The notes below the pieces were generated by a model. The model was not told the DNA's origin and searched no databases. It was given only the letters and a program-made list of their open reading frames with translations. Shown here one piece after another: positions 12,640-23,364 of a DNA stretch of 64,000 nucleotides. The DNA comes from Amborella trichopoda (Eukaryota > Streptophyta > Magnoliopsida > Amborellales > Amborellaceae): assembly GCF_000471905.2 (NCBI RefSeq), contig NW_006499801.1, positions 2,645,343 to 2,709,342 of the forward strand, written 5' to 3'. The first letter of the stretch is position 1; every line of letters begins with the position of its first letter. The translations under genes and the position numbers were made by a program.

Positions 12640-13040
12640 ATTTTCATGAACTAACTAGGTATTTTAAAACCAATAAAAATTTCTTTTTATAAAATCTCAA
12701 AAAATAAGGGATTTTCTTTAGAATGTGTTTTTAAATGTTTTTTTTTATGATTTTGGCCAAGCCTTGAAAATGTTTTGGCAATTTTCCAACTTTTTTAGAA
12801 AATTCAAAAATACTCCTAGGCACAAATCGATTCTTTAAAATCTATTTTTTCATTAATTTTCAACTTCATTTGGACGTGTTTTGTTTAATCATTATTTAAA
12901 TATATTTTTCATATTTTTATTTAATTTTATGTTATTTATTTTTAAAATACTTTTTGACTGTCTGGGGCTTTTCCAGTTAGGCCGGTTGAACCGACCAGTT
13001 TACCTGTTAGGCTAATTGAACCGCTTCCGGCCCCGTCCGA
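12640..13040 (+). repeat. Third copy of the foldback-arm sequence
   Basis: Similar to 4200-4560 and, inverted, to 7550-7870. Shared pieces include aaaataagggattttctttag, acaaatcgattctttaaa and caacttcatttgga. It is a single arm without a partner nearby. Confidence 0.75.
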
Positions 13041-13070
13041 TTAACCATCCAGTTTCGATTTTTCCTGCAC

Positions 13071-15889
13071 TGCTTTTAGGGAATTCGGCTTGCTTTTTAG
13101 AGCTTTCCACTTAAACCAAATCATGATTAGTATCATTTTAGGTCGACGCTACCTATGATGAGACTACTTAAGTTTACTTTGCGTATTTTATCGCCTATTG
13201 GAGCTCCTCTCAAGCTCTTTCGAATCTGTTCATTCTAAATTTTATCCTTCTTTGTTTTGCCACTTATCGATCAAATAATTTATTCAAAGTAGAGCCCCAA
13301 ATAATTTATTCAAAACTTCTTGAATAACCCGTATTCAGCATATTGTATCAGGCATCCTAAACAATTAAGACACTTTGGTAATTTGACCCTCTTGATTGGC
13401 TCAAGCAAAATGACGAAAAGACATGTGGTTATGCTAGGTTAGGAGGAATACAGAACTATCGAATGACAAAAATGCCCAGTTCAACATTGTTAAACTGAAC
13501 AACCAGAGCTATGTTGCCCTTCTCGCAATTCCATTTTCTCAGCTTTGAAAAAACAAGAGCATTTTACTATTTTAGCTCGACCAAAATAAGTGGACCAAAT
13601 TTCCAAAGTGCCCCAAGTTACTTAGGATTAGGTTAATCTTAGGAGATAATGAAAACATTCTTTGATAAGGTACTTTAGTGACATGAATTTTAAAAATAAA
13701 CCCCACAGTGAATCAAAGGCAACCTGATAAAAACCATGCCCTAAGGTTATTCATAGACTTTATAAACATACATTGAACCAATTTATGGATGGTGAGATCT
13801 AGGTTTTCCATTTTAACATCCATTTATTCTTAAAATACCCTTCTTGATTCTTAAGTTCAGCCCAAAATTTAAGATCAAATCAATCCCCCTAAGTAGGTCA
13901 TCCGCCCGATAAATTAAATGAATTTGTATATGCAAGAACAAGGAGTTTAAACGCATAATCCAAATAAGGGGAATATTTATATTTTTCATTTTGGATAATA
14001 TAAAAAATTGAAGTCCACTTTTAAGTTTGTTAAAGATGAATATAACACTTGGAAGCTGGAAGGGCAATACTCTTTTTCTTTAAAAAGCTTGTGACTTTTT
14101 ATCTTTATATGTGATAATAATGCTTTGTATCTACTGATTTATTCTTATTATTGCAAAATGTATATAAGAAAGGTTCCAATCTCTCTAAGCAAACTTACCC
14201 ATCATATCCATGAGCGCATTTGGTCTTGCATTTTCTCGTGCAAATAAAAAGATATGTGTTTTACTTGTAGTAGAGACACGTGACATTCAACTATACTTTG
14301 ACTCTACATTGGGTGGCATATGAAAAGAACTTGTTAAGGTGCTGCCATGGAGAAAGACTTAAAAATGACCTGATTTAAATAAATTTCCATCTCTTTCCAT
14401 TTTGGTGCAGATATAATTAAAAAGACATTTGAGGACTCTAATAGGAAAAGGGCAAAAAGGAGAAAAAGATTTCTCTTATTAATAATACTTATCTTTATTC
14501 AAACTTAAATGTTTGGAACATGTTTGTACACAAAGATGTTCTCTCCATTAATTTAGTTCAAAACCTAATTCCTAACCTTCTAAACCCTACGCATAGTCGC
14601 TTTACAATGAATTTGCTCCCTCAGGTAAATCTCTGAGTTGGGAATAATTTTTGGACCCTAAATTTTGCGGTGTAATTGTTAGAACATTACATCATCATCG
14701 TCAAAGCTTTTTTTTAACTAATTGGGGTCGACTATATGAATCTTGATCTACCATTCTGTTTTATCATGATATAACCCAACAACCAACTTCAAAAGAAAAT
14801 AATTATGTATTCTCTATGTGCCTTAACAAAAAAAAAAGGGTCCCAAGATTAAACAGGAAATGCCCAATTTCTGGATGGCAAGATCAAGGTGTTTAAAGAA
14901 ATCATGATCCAAATTCTTTCTCTTAGAAATAATCATACGGTAATATTTACATGAATCCCAAAATTTTGATTAAAAAAAAACAAAAAATCCTCCCAAGTAG
15001 CTTTTCTGCCCAAAAAAATAGTTTTACAGCATGCTCCCACTACAAAATGCAACACACAATGGTTTCCTGTGTTACTCTTCTTCTTTTTTTTCTCCTTGTT
15101 GTCCCTATTAGTTCGGAGTTAGTGAGACTTATCACTTATTTCACATGTTTGTTTTCATCATTCTGGGTTAGGGCTTAGCGTATTTGATTCCATTCAAAAA
15201 TAACTTATGTACAGCTCGGTCAGAAAGTACAGTGTGCTAATGGTAGTATTTGGAAAATAATATGGATACTATTAATAATATAATGTAACAACCTTCAAAA
15301 ACCATATTAAAGCCATTTGTGCTATCCAAATTTTCAAATATACACTATTTTATTCTAATAAATAATCACAAAAAAAGGAAAATTTGAAAACGGAACTTAA
15401 AAAGTATTTTTTTAGCCAAATTAACATAGGCCATCCATTTTGATAAGATGGTTAGATCTTGGCCTTAGAAGGATTTTTTCTTTTCCAAATTTTTTAGATG
15501 GCTTTATTATCATTAGATGAACAATGTTACAAAAAAATAAAATGATTTTGAGTCAAAGATCTTAAAATTCACTAAATGAATGATTTAGATTTATTGTTGG
15601 AAGGGACTCATTTTGACCATATCTAAGATCCAAATTGAAATTTTTTTTTTTTTTTTGAAGATTGATTATTGAGATGAAGAGAGTGTGTGTGACAAAATTT
15701 CGATTCATACAAATACTACAAACATGATTTTCTAAAAGTATCGTTGCATCATACTATGATACAACCATTCATAAAATCACTGCCCATCAATGTTATTATG
15801 CCAATAGAGCACCTTTCAAATTTCGTTTCTTTTTTTTTTCCAAGGGAGTAATGAATGAAACGCTCCCATTGAAGTATATTGTACAATTA
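13071..15889. other. Intergenic, no gene recognised
   Basis: AT-rich sequence with short poly-A and poly-T runs. Apart from a fragment of the catcatcat/aactaattggggtcg repeat near 14690-14770, I see no coding or structured element. Confidence 0.5.
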
Positions 15890-15899
15890 TTTCACAACA

Positions 15900-16205
15900 T
15901 AAAAGTGTTTTCCGACCTCGCAACGGGCCGAGCATGGGCCTGGCCAGCCCTGGCCCTAACTCAGCCCTATTTTCCTGAGGGCCAGACCAAGGGGGCCCTA
16001 GCCCTATCATGGTTGAGTTGGGTTGGGCAACAACGGGTAAAGTTAAAGGAAAAAAAATAGTAAAAAACATGCAAAATAAAGGCCGGACTGGGCCTGACCG
16101 TATTGGCCTAGTCTATGCTCGGCCCTCAAGCCACATTTTATTCCTAGGGCCTAGATTTTTAGGGCCAGGCCAGCCCACCCAACCCAACCCATTGCCACCC
16201 CTATG
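15900..16205. mobile_element. hAT-like MITE or relic, GC-rich
   Basis: Starts around caacgggccgagcatgggcc and ends at cattgccacccctatg, with repeated ggcc/gggc words. Ends of the form TAGGGGTGGCAATGGG are common on plant hAT non-autonomous elements. Target duplications are not clear. Confidence 0.5.
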
Positions 16206-16424
16206 CTGTCTGGAAGAATTTATTAGATCAAAATTTTTGGACCCAACTAAAAATCACTGCAGGTTTTCCTCTAAATAAAAATTGTGAAGTTTGAGTACTT
16301 AGATACTTAGATGTGACCACTCAAAAAATCGGACAATGTGTGTTCTATCGCAAAACGTTATTTTTTTTCTCAAGGGAGCATATACAAATTTTCTTTGGAG
16401 TCTCTCTTTGAGGGGTGCGATTTG

Positions 16425-16800
16425 CATAGAGCCTAAGCTTTTAATAATTAAATTAGAGCTTACCTTCAAATAGTGTCGAGAAATGTGGTTTTAATACTGG
16501 AAATTTTTGTGATAACCTTAAAATATATTTTTATATTTATTTATAAAGTTTAAAGCTTCAAAAATAGTGTAGATAGACAGATCTAAAAAAACATGAAAAT
16601 CTTAAAAATTGATGGTCCAAAAATGTGTTACGAAATACACTATTTCCAAAACTTGAAATCTACTTTTTTTCCCATGTCCATGCATCTTGACTTCGAGATG
16701 ATTAATTTGAGGGCATTTGAGCATCAAAACAACTTCTTCTAGTGAAATTTTTGAGGTATGCTTTAATTTGATCCTTTAAAGCCTCGGCTCTATATAAACT
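16425..16800 (-). repeat. Dispersed repeat family A, copy 3
   Basis: Terminal region gcatagagcctaagctttt at the left faces taaagcctcggctctatata at the right as imperfect inverted ends. The inside carries the family core with agtgtagatagacagatcta and gacttcgagatgatt. Confidence 0.75.
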
Positions 16801-16885
16801 TTTCCCCTCTTTTTGAAATTGGTCCCTAAGATGATAACATTCATTCCAAATTTTAAGGGTCCTAAAAGCATGGGTTCTAGGTGAG

Positions 16886-18190
16886 GGAGCAAATGGACCA
16901 AATGCTCCGGCGGGAGCATAGAATCTTTGGGCATCAGGAAAAAGAGGTCCAATTCCAATTAATTTCTATGGTCCGGAGTCCGTACTATGCATATAAACCC
17001 CATGGAATGGTGGACCACGTATCCGGCATGGCGGCAAAAGTAACATGTTGCTTTTGGTCGGATTCCCTGAACAAATCTAGGCCGTCTATAACAATCAACG
17101 GGTGTAATTTATGTATGATGGATGAAAATCTTGAACCGTGGATTACTTTTGAAATCCAAAGGCCAGGATGAATCGTTTTTTCTATATATTAGTTCCTCAA
17201 TCTGAATTTTTATTCAGATTCTCTCCCTAGAATTTGCCCCTCTTTCTCTCTCCTTTCCGTGTTTAACTTCCATTCTCTCTCCTCTCTCTCTAGAATTTGT
17301 CCCTCTTTCTCTCTCCTTCCTGTGTGTTTAACTTTCATTCTCTGTAATGGCGGATGCTGGTGGAGGAGGAGAAGAAGAGGAATTTAAAATATAAAATCAA
17401 GAGTGCATTCGTTCCTCACCTTGCTGAAGAAGCAATTGAGGAATTCTCTGCAACTTCTAATTTATCCGAACTCGAACACATTGTTGATAAGTGGTTGGCT
17501 ATCTCAAGAGCGTATAAAGAAGGAGAGAAGAGCAAGAGAGAGGACACTAAAGAGAAAAATGAGTTAAGTGTTGTTGGGTTGGAGGGGAACTGAGTGGTAT
17601 GGTCTTTTGTGTTGCTTGGAGATGAAGAAATGAGAGTCAGAGTTTTCTTTTATGTGATAGATGGTGTTTCATGTTTCTTGCTTCTGTGTTAATGGAGTTG
17701 TGATGTTCCCCGTGGTGTCCGTGTTATGGACTTGTTTTGTTCTCTGTTTGTTATGTGTTGATGGAGTTGTGATGTTTTTTGCTTTAAACTCTCTTTAGAG
17801 TTGTCTGTGTTAATGAAGTTGTTTGCTTTGTCTGTGTTAATGGAGTTCTGCTGTTTTTTTGTTTTTAAACCCTCTATGGAGTTGTGAGCTCTCTCTCTCT
17901 TTTTGAACCCTGTGAGCTCTTTATCTCTCACCTGCAATTCTCTCTCTGCTTCCCATGAAACTCTCTCTCTCTCCTCTAACATTCTCTCTAACTCGCTATC
18001 CTTGAAACACACACTCTCCCCCTCCCCCTCCCCCTTCCCCTCCCCCTCTGAGTTCTTCATTTTTCTTTATCAGCTGATGATACATGTTATGTCCACATTA
18101 CAAACTCAATTACGGGCGGTTATCTGCATTTTTATATAAAGTATGCTCCAGTGGGAACATACTATGCGCTTACTCCCATGGTTAGGGAGC
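16886..18190. mobile_element. Candidate TIR element carrying a gene fragment
   Basis: The left end gagggagcaaatgg...atgctccggcgggagcat and the right end atgctccagtgggaacat...cttactcccatgg are imperfect inverted repeats over about 40 bp. In between lie a frameshifted coding fragment (17347-17593), duplicated CT-rich 5' flanks (tagaatttg.ccctctttct at about 17230 and 17292) and a CT-rich tail. This resembles a Pack-type element; target duplications were not identified. Confidence 0.4.
17347..17593 (+). pseudogene. Frameshifted small gene fragment, unknown family
   Basis: An ATG at 17347 opens a frame beginning MADAGGGGEEEEFK that stops at 17394. One extra A in the A-run at 17386-17389 separates it from the continuing frame, which from 17390 reads about 67 more residues to a stop at 17593, including VPHLAEEAIEEFSATSNLSE and a Lys/Glu-rich tail. 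Amphipathic helix-like composition and normal codon texture suggest it derives from a real coding exon. I do not recognise the family. It could instead be a real small gene with a sequencing error in the homopolymer. CT-rich leader-like sequence precedes it, and no intron is visible. Confidence 0.5.
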
Positions 18191-18690
18191 GGAATATTTT
18201 TTTATTCTAAAATTTTGATAACCACATAAGAGATTAAATTATTATTTTCTGAATTTCTTTTCTTTTTGAGTTTTCAACATTTAGATCCGACTCTCTAGAA
18301 ATTAGATGGATTTGTTCAATTAGCTTTTCAAATGCATAGGGAGTGCAATTTGATGATATGTTTTATTGAGGTCGAGGGATCAAGAGGTCATATCTCTAAC
18401 ATTTTGAGTTCCTAATGATTTTACCTGAGGGAATAAATAGACAATATACTCCTAGAAGAGTATGAAATCATTTGCCCTATATAAGATCTTCATGGGTGCT
18501 CCGTAGTTTTACTCGATTTTGGATAATAATGGACGTATATTGATCATATTAAATTCAGTACGATAATGTTGTTATAAATCGATGAGCGGTTTTATCTACT
18601 TCGAAAGATTTGCTGGCCCTATTGTAATTGACATAAATTTATTGCCTTTTGCTTGTTTTCTATTTTTTTTTCTCTTGTAATCTTGGTAGG

Positions 18691-18985
18691 TTTTTTTTTT
18701 TTTTTGTGGGTAAGTGTACAATAAGATTATTTATCTAATCTCAAGACACTAGCAGTCTCCCATACCAAGTCACCAGGATGACACCATTGGTGAGGCCCAG
18801 GGCACCAGGGTGACACCACAGGTGAGCCCCTTTCCAATCCCAGTTTCGATCCGACACCACTACCAAACCCACAATCTGTCTCCTAGGCCTCAAACACCAC
18901 CTCAAATGCCTTGGGTCTAAGAAGTGTGGCCCCTAAAAGCTTCCCTTACCGGGCTAGCCTCAGGATACACATGACGAAGATCGAC
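18691..18985 (-). mobile_element. Retroposon-like insert with poly(A) tail (minus strand)
   Basis: A run of 15 T at 18691-18705 on the plus strand (poly-A on minus) is followed by a GC-richer stretch with short internal repeats (ccaggatgacacca and ccagggtgacacca). A word resembling a polymerase III B box (ggatcgaaactgg, minus strand, near 18845) is present, but the A-box spacing is not tRNA-like. SINE or LINE 3' end is only a suggestion. Confidence 0.35.
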
Positions 18986-19059
18986 CGAGGGCAATAAACC
19001 CCTCAATAATGGGGACCACGACTTCATACTAGTGTTCTAAGGACCTTGGCTATTAAACT

Positions 19060-19262
19060 GTTTAAAGCAGCGTTTTAAAAAACGCCGAGTCGAACCGGGC
19101 TCTCCCGGTTCGACTCGGAATTCACGAAAAGGGACCGGATCGGTTGAAAAATCGGAAATCGTCTGGTTCTAGAGAGAACCGGACGATTCCCGTACAGCGA
19201 CTCGCTGATTCACTGTACGGAATCGGCGAGTCCGAACAGTGAATCAGCGAGTCCGTACGGTT

Positions 19263-19308
<46 letters not shown>

Positions 19309-19735
19309 TTAATCCATGATAGATTTTTTTTGTAATACTTGATCGATTTTTTTTGTAATCCANNNNNNNNNNNNNNNNNNNNNNNNNNNNNNNNNNNNNN
19401 NNNNNNNNNNNNNNNNNNNNNNNNNNNNNNNNNNNNNNNAAATACTGTAAATTAAATGCTTAATGGCGGTTCATACAGGGAAAGAACATATCAATATTCG
19501 CATATTCATTCAAAAACATGAAACTTTTTAATGGAGTACCCTCATTTTTTATTGAATTCCTAAAAAAAAATATTTATAATGAATTTTAATAATTTTTTCA
19601 AATTTTTTTTAAGCTTTATCCGATTCACCCGATTCCCGATCCGGATCGCCGATTCGCCGATCCGGATCGATTTTTTGGAAACCCGATCTGGGTCACCGAT
19701 CCGTTTTTTAAACCATTGGTTTAAAGTATTGTTAT
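19060..19735. mobile_element. Hairpin-rich TIR element containing an assembly gap
   Basis: The left side has perfect inverted repeats at 19085-19099/19104-19118 and 19199-19216/19236-19253, then 43 T, then the gap. The right side has repeated ccgatccggatcg words and ends ccgttttttaaacc, inverse to the gttttaaaaaacg start. Diverged relatives with ggtttaaaaatcggatcgg occur near 51355 and 42270. Confidence 0.5.
19363..19439. other. Assembly gap (77 N)
   Basis: Run of N immediately after a poly-T tract; the true length is unknown. Confidence 1.
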
Positions 19736-20921
19736 AACGCCCTTTAAGTTGTTTCGAAAAGTTGGGTGGGATGAAAAACTTAAATGACGATGTTCTATTC
19801 ATGTAACAGCCAAAGATCGCAATTGTCATAACTTATGACTGATGTTCTACTGTTTATGACAACTTATAACAGCTGAAGACCATACCGGTTATGGGAAAAA
19901 GGGGTTCATGCATGGCGGGATTCATTACCACATTTGTGTTCCCCTGAGGCATCACACAACCAACTTAAAGATGGATATGGAATTGTGATCTCCCCAAAAA
20001 CAAAAAAAAAGGTAAATCAAGGGCTTAAAAAATTATCACTTCTAGTATTTAAAATTTATTTATTTATTTACACATTAATGATCTCAACTTTAGAGATTAT
20101 ATATACCTAAAACATTAGGTCCAAACTCCATATTTAAATCACGAAGAGTGGACACATATCTACATGAGCATATCTACATAAGCCCTAGGGGTCATGAAAA
20201 CCATATCCATTGGGCATTACTTCATCACCTTCCACACGACATGCAAATTTGGACTGACGGATCCAATTTGTAATATCAAGAAAGGACCGGACCCACTTCA
20301 ACACTCACAAATGCCTTTTAAAGGCAAATGTCACCAAAGTGCAGAGTATCATGGTATCCAGCCCCGACATAATGGTTAAGTGACACCGGACTACAAATGC
20401 AAGATTCATGTTAACACTAATGTCTTATCACCTAGCAAGTGTTGGTGAATGCCTAAGACCGTGGTTGAAAGAACTCTAATCATAGAACTCAATTAAGGTG
20501 ATCAGCAGTTATGAATGCAGAATACATTTTTGTATGTAGGTGAATCCATCCCTTGAATAGAAAAGGATTTCTTTTCCATATTTATAAGCATTTGGATGCT
20601 TATAAATACCATCATTTGTTTCATACAAATAAACATTTCAATAGGTGCACCTTGATCTTCGCCATGGCCATGAAGTTCACCAAAACCATCTTCACATTCG
20701 GCTCACAAGGAACGTCAGTGGCTGAGTCAATCACCCACCCGCTGAACCGATTTGGGTTGTCGATCCAAGCAAGAGTGGACCAATTCTCTAGCTTGGTCAT
20801 CAGTTCAAAAATAAAACTAAATATCATCTTAAATTCAAAATAATAGAAAAAAAATTGAATGTGAGGAACCTTGGTAGTTCAGATTGCATGGTTTTTTAAC
20901 AAGCTCACCCAATTCTCTAAG
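19736..20921. other. Intergenic, no gene recognised
   Basis: AT-rich sequence with poly-A runs and a short TTTA repeat near 20055. Short open frames (for example 20553-20843 on plus) overlap antisense frames and have no recognisable motif. Confidence 0.45.
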
Positions 20922-22487
20922 GGCCCGTTCGGATTCTTGGATTTTTCAATCCTAGGAAAAGTCAATCATGAAATTAACATTTCTTAGAATAGGGTGTATG
21001 CTATTTGGATTGCATCATGTAGAAATAAAAAAAAGGCCAATTCCTATCTTTTTTTTGGAAATGCAAATCCTTTCTCTCACTAAAAATTTTGAAATAGTCT
21101 CTCTCTAAAATTTTAATATACTTTTTTTCAAAAACTTAAAATTTGAAATAGTTTCTCTAAAAATTTTGAGATAGTTTTCATTTTTAAAAAATTTATATTT
21201 AGTTTCTCTTTCTAAAATTTTCATCAAATACTTTATCTTTAAAACTTAAAGTTTGAGTTAATCTCTCTCCAAAAATTTTGAGATAGTTTCTCTCTAAACA
21301 ATATCAGGTAGTTCCTCTTTAAAATATAATATAATTTCTCTATCTAAAATTTTAAAGTGCTTTCTCCATCTGAAATTTAAAATATGAAATAGTTTCTTTC
21401 TAAAAAATTTAAAATAGTTTCTCTAAAAAATTTTAGGTACTTTCTTACTCTAAAATTTGATATAGTTACTCTATAAAATTTTAAGATGCTCTCTCTCTAG
21501 AACTTGAATTTTGAGATAGTTTCTCTCTCTAAAATTTTAATATAGTTTCTCTCTAAAACTTAAAATTTGATCTAATTTCTCTATCCAAAATTTTTCAAAT
21601 GCCCTCTCTCGAAAAAATTTAAATACTTTCTCTATCTAAAACTTGATATAGTTTTACTCTATAAAATTTTAAAATATTCTCTCTAAAACTTAAAATTTGG
21701 GATAAATTCTCTCTAAAATTTTCAAATAGTTTCTCTCTAAAATTGTAATATACTCTCTCTAAAAGTTAAAATTTGAAATAATTTTCTCTATCTAAAATTT
21801 TTTAAATAGTTTCTCTATCTAAACATTTCAAGTATTTTTTCTACCTAAAATTTGATACAGTTTCTCTCTCTAAAGTTTTAAAATATGTTCTCTCTTTAAA
21901 ACTTAAAATTTGAGATAGTTTGCAGTTTCTCTATCTAAAATTTGATATAGCTTCTAATCTAGAAAATTTTAATATGCTATCTCTAAAACTTAAATTTTCA
22001 AATAATTTCTCTTTCTAAATGTCTTGAAAAAATTTAAGTAATTTCTCTTTAAAATTTTAAGATATTTTCTTTAAAATTTAAGATTTGAAATAAGTTTCTC
22101 TCTGAATTTTTAATACCATCTCCTTAAAACTTTAAATTTGAGATAGTTTATATTTCTATAAATTCAAATATTTTCTCTCTAAAACATTTCATATACTCAC
22201 TAGAATTTGATATAATTTCCCTCTCTAAAATTTTAATATGTTTTCTCTCTAAAAATTTTTAAAAAATTATTCTTCAACAACAAAATGGATCATTTCCATG
22301 AAATGTGAATTCCACCTATTCTGATGGAATTGAGATTTCCAAAATTAGGCTTAAAAGGAGTATTCAAAAATCCAACAGAAATCTAAATTCCAACATAAAT
22401 GTCAATTCTAAGCAAATCAAACATGATTGGCCAACATTTTTTAAGAAAAATGACTTCCGAAAATCTGAATCCAATGAGCCAAACGGG
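20922..22487. mobile_element. TIR-like element with internal tandem array
   Basis: The ends gggcccgttcggattc (20922) and the inverse of gaatccaatgagccaaacgggcc (right end) match the GGGCCCGTTTGGATTC ends often seen on plant DNA elements. About 1.2 kb inside (21060-22270) is a degenerate tandem array. Target duplication is not evident. Confidence 0.5.
21060..22270 (+). repeat. Degenerate tandem array, TCTCTAAAATTT-type
   Basis: About 1.2 kb of repeating words tttctctctaaaattt, actTaaaatttgagatag and similar, with a unit of roughly 30-60 bp and many indels. Confidence 0.9.
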
Positions 22488-22689
22488 CCACATGGAAGTC
22501 ACAATCCATATTATCTCTTAGAGAGTGTCATTGAATAGACAGTTCCAAAAAAAAAATGTAAAATGTAAAGAGAGGAGCTGTAGCTACAATAAAATACAAC
22601 TTCCTGATATAAAATGTAAAACGCATGTCAAAACTACTACCAAAAAGATGTAGTTCATGTCTCAAAATCCCATTACCTTATTGATGCCC

Positions 22690-22895
22690 ATGATTATGAA
22701 ATTTGAAGCTCAAAAAATGTTGTGAAAGATAACGTAAAAACAAATAGTTTAAACAATCTGTTACAAAATACACTATTTTTAATACTTAAATTCCAGTTTT
22801 TTTTTTTAGCTTTTAATATATAGAATTATCAAATATCAATTTGAAGGTTTTCAATTGCCAAAACAACCTTTTCCAGCCAGATTTGAGTCACGATG
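22690..22895 (-). repeat. Dispersed repeat family A, partial copy
   Basis: Retains gttacaaaatacactatttt and ttgccaaaacaacctttt of the family core, but the ends are lost. Confidence 0.5.
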
Positions 22896-23364
22896 CTACC
22901 CTCACCACTTCCAAAATTAAAAGAAAGCATTTCTAATACACCACTAAGGTTAACACCCAAATAAGCCCTGCAAGTTACAAGTGAAATGGGTGGTTAACCA
23001 CTTGGTCAGTTCTCTCATCATCGTCATCCAAAATTGGACAATGAGGACCACAAAACCAAGGTCTTTTTCATGGTCCGCTGGATAACTGTTCATTCTCAGT
23101 GAATCAGTCTATGAACCATATGGCATAAGCATTGAGGGTTTGATTTTCTTTTTCCTTTTTTTAAGAAAATTCAGGTTATTACTGAAATGAGGTGAGGAAC
23201 AAGCAACACCCAGAATGGTTAGGAAATTAGAGATGAAGACCGAGAGGAACAAGCAATACCCAGAACGATCAGGAACTCGAGAGATGCAAAATCACTCAAA
23301 ATTATGGCTCATACATTGCAAAGGAAGATGAGAGAAGCCGAAGCATCTTTACACAATCAATTAT

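Noticed and set aside
18845-18985. tRNA-like A and B boxes suggesting a tRNA-derived SINE
   Set aside because: The spacing of about 100 nt does not fit a tRNA promoter and the boxes are weak; kept only as a retroposon-like insert.
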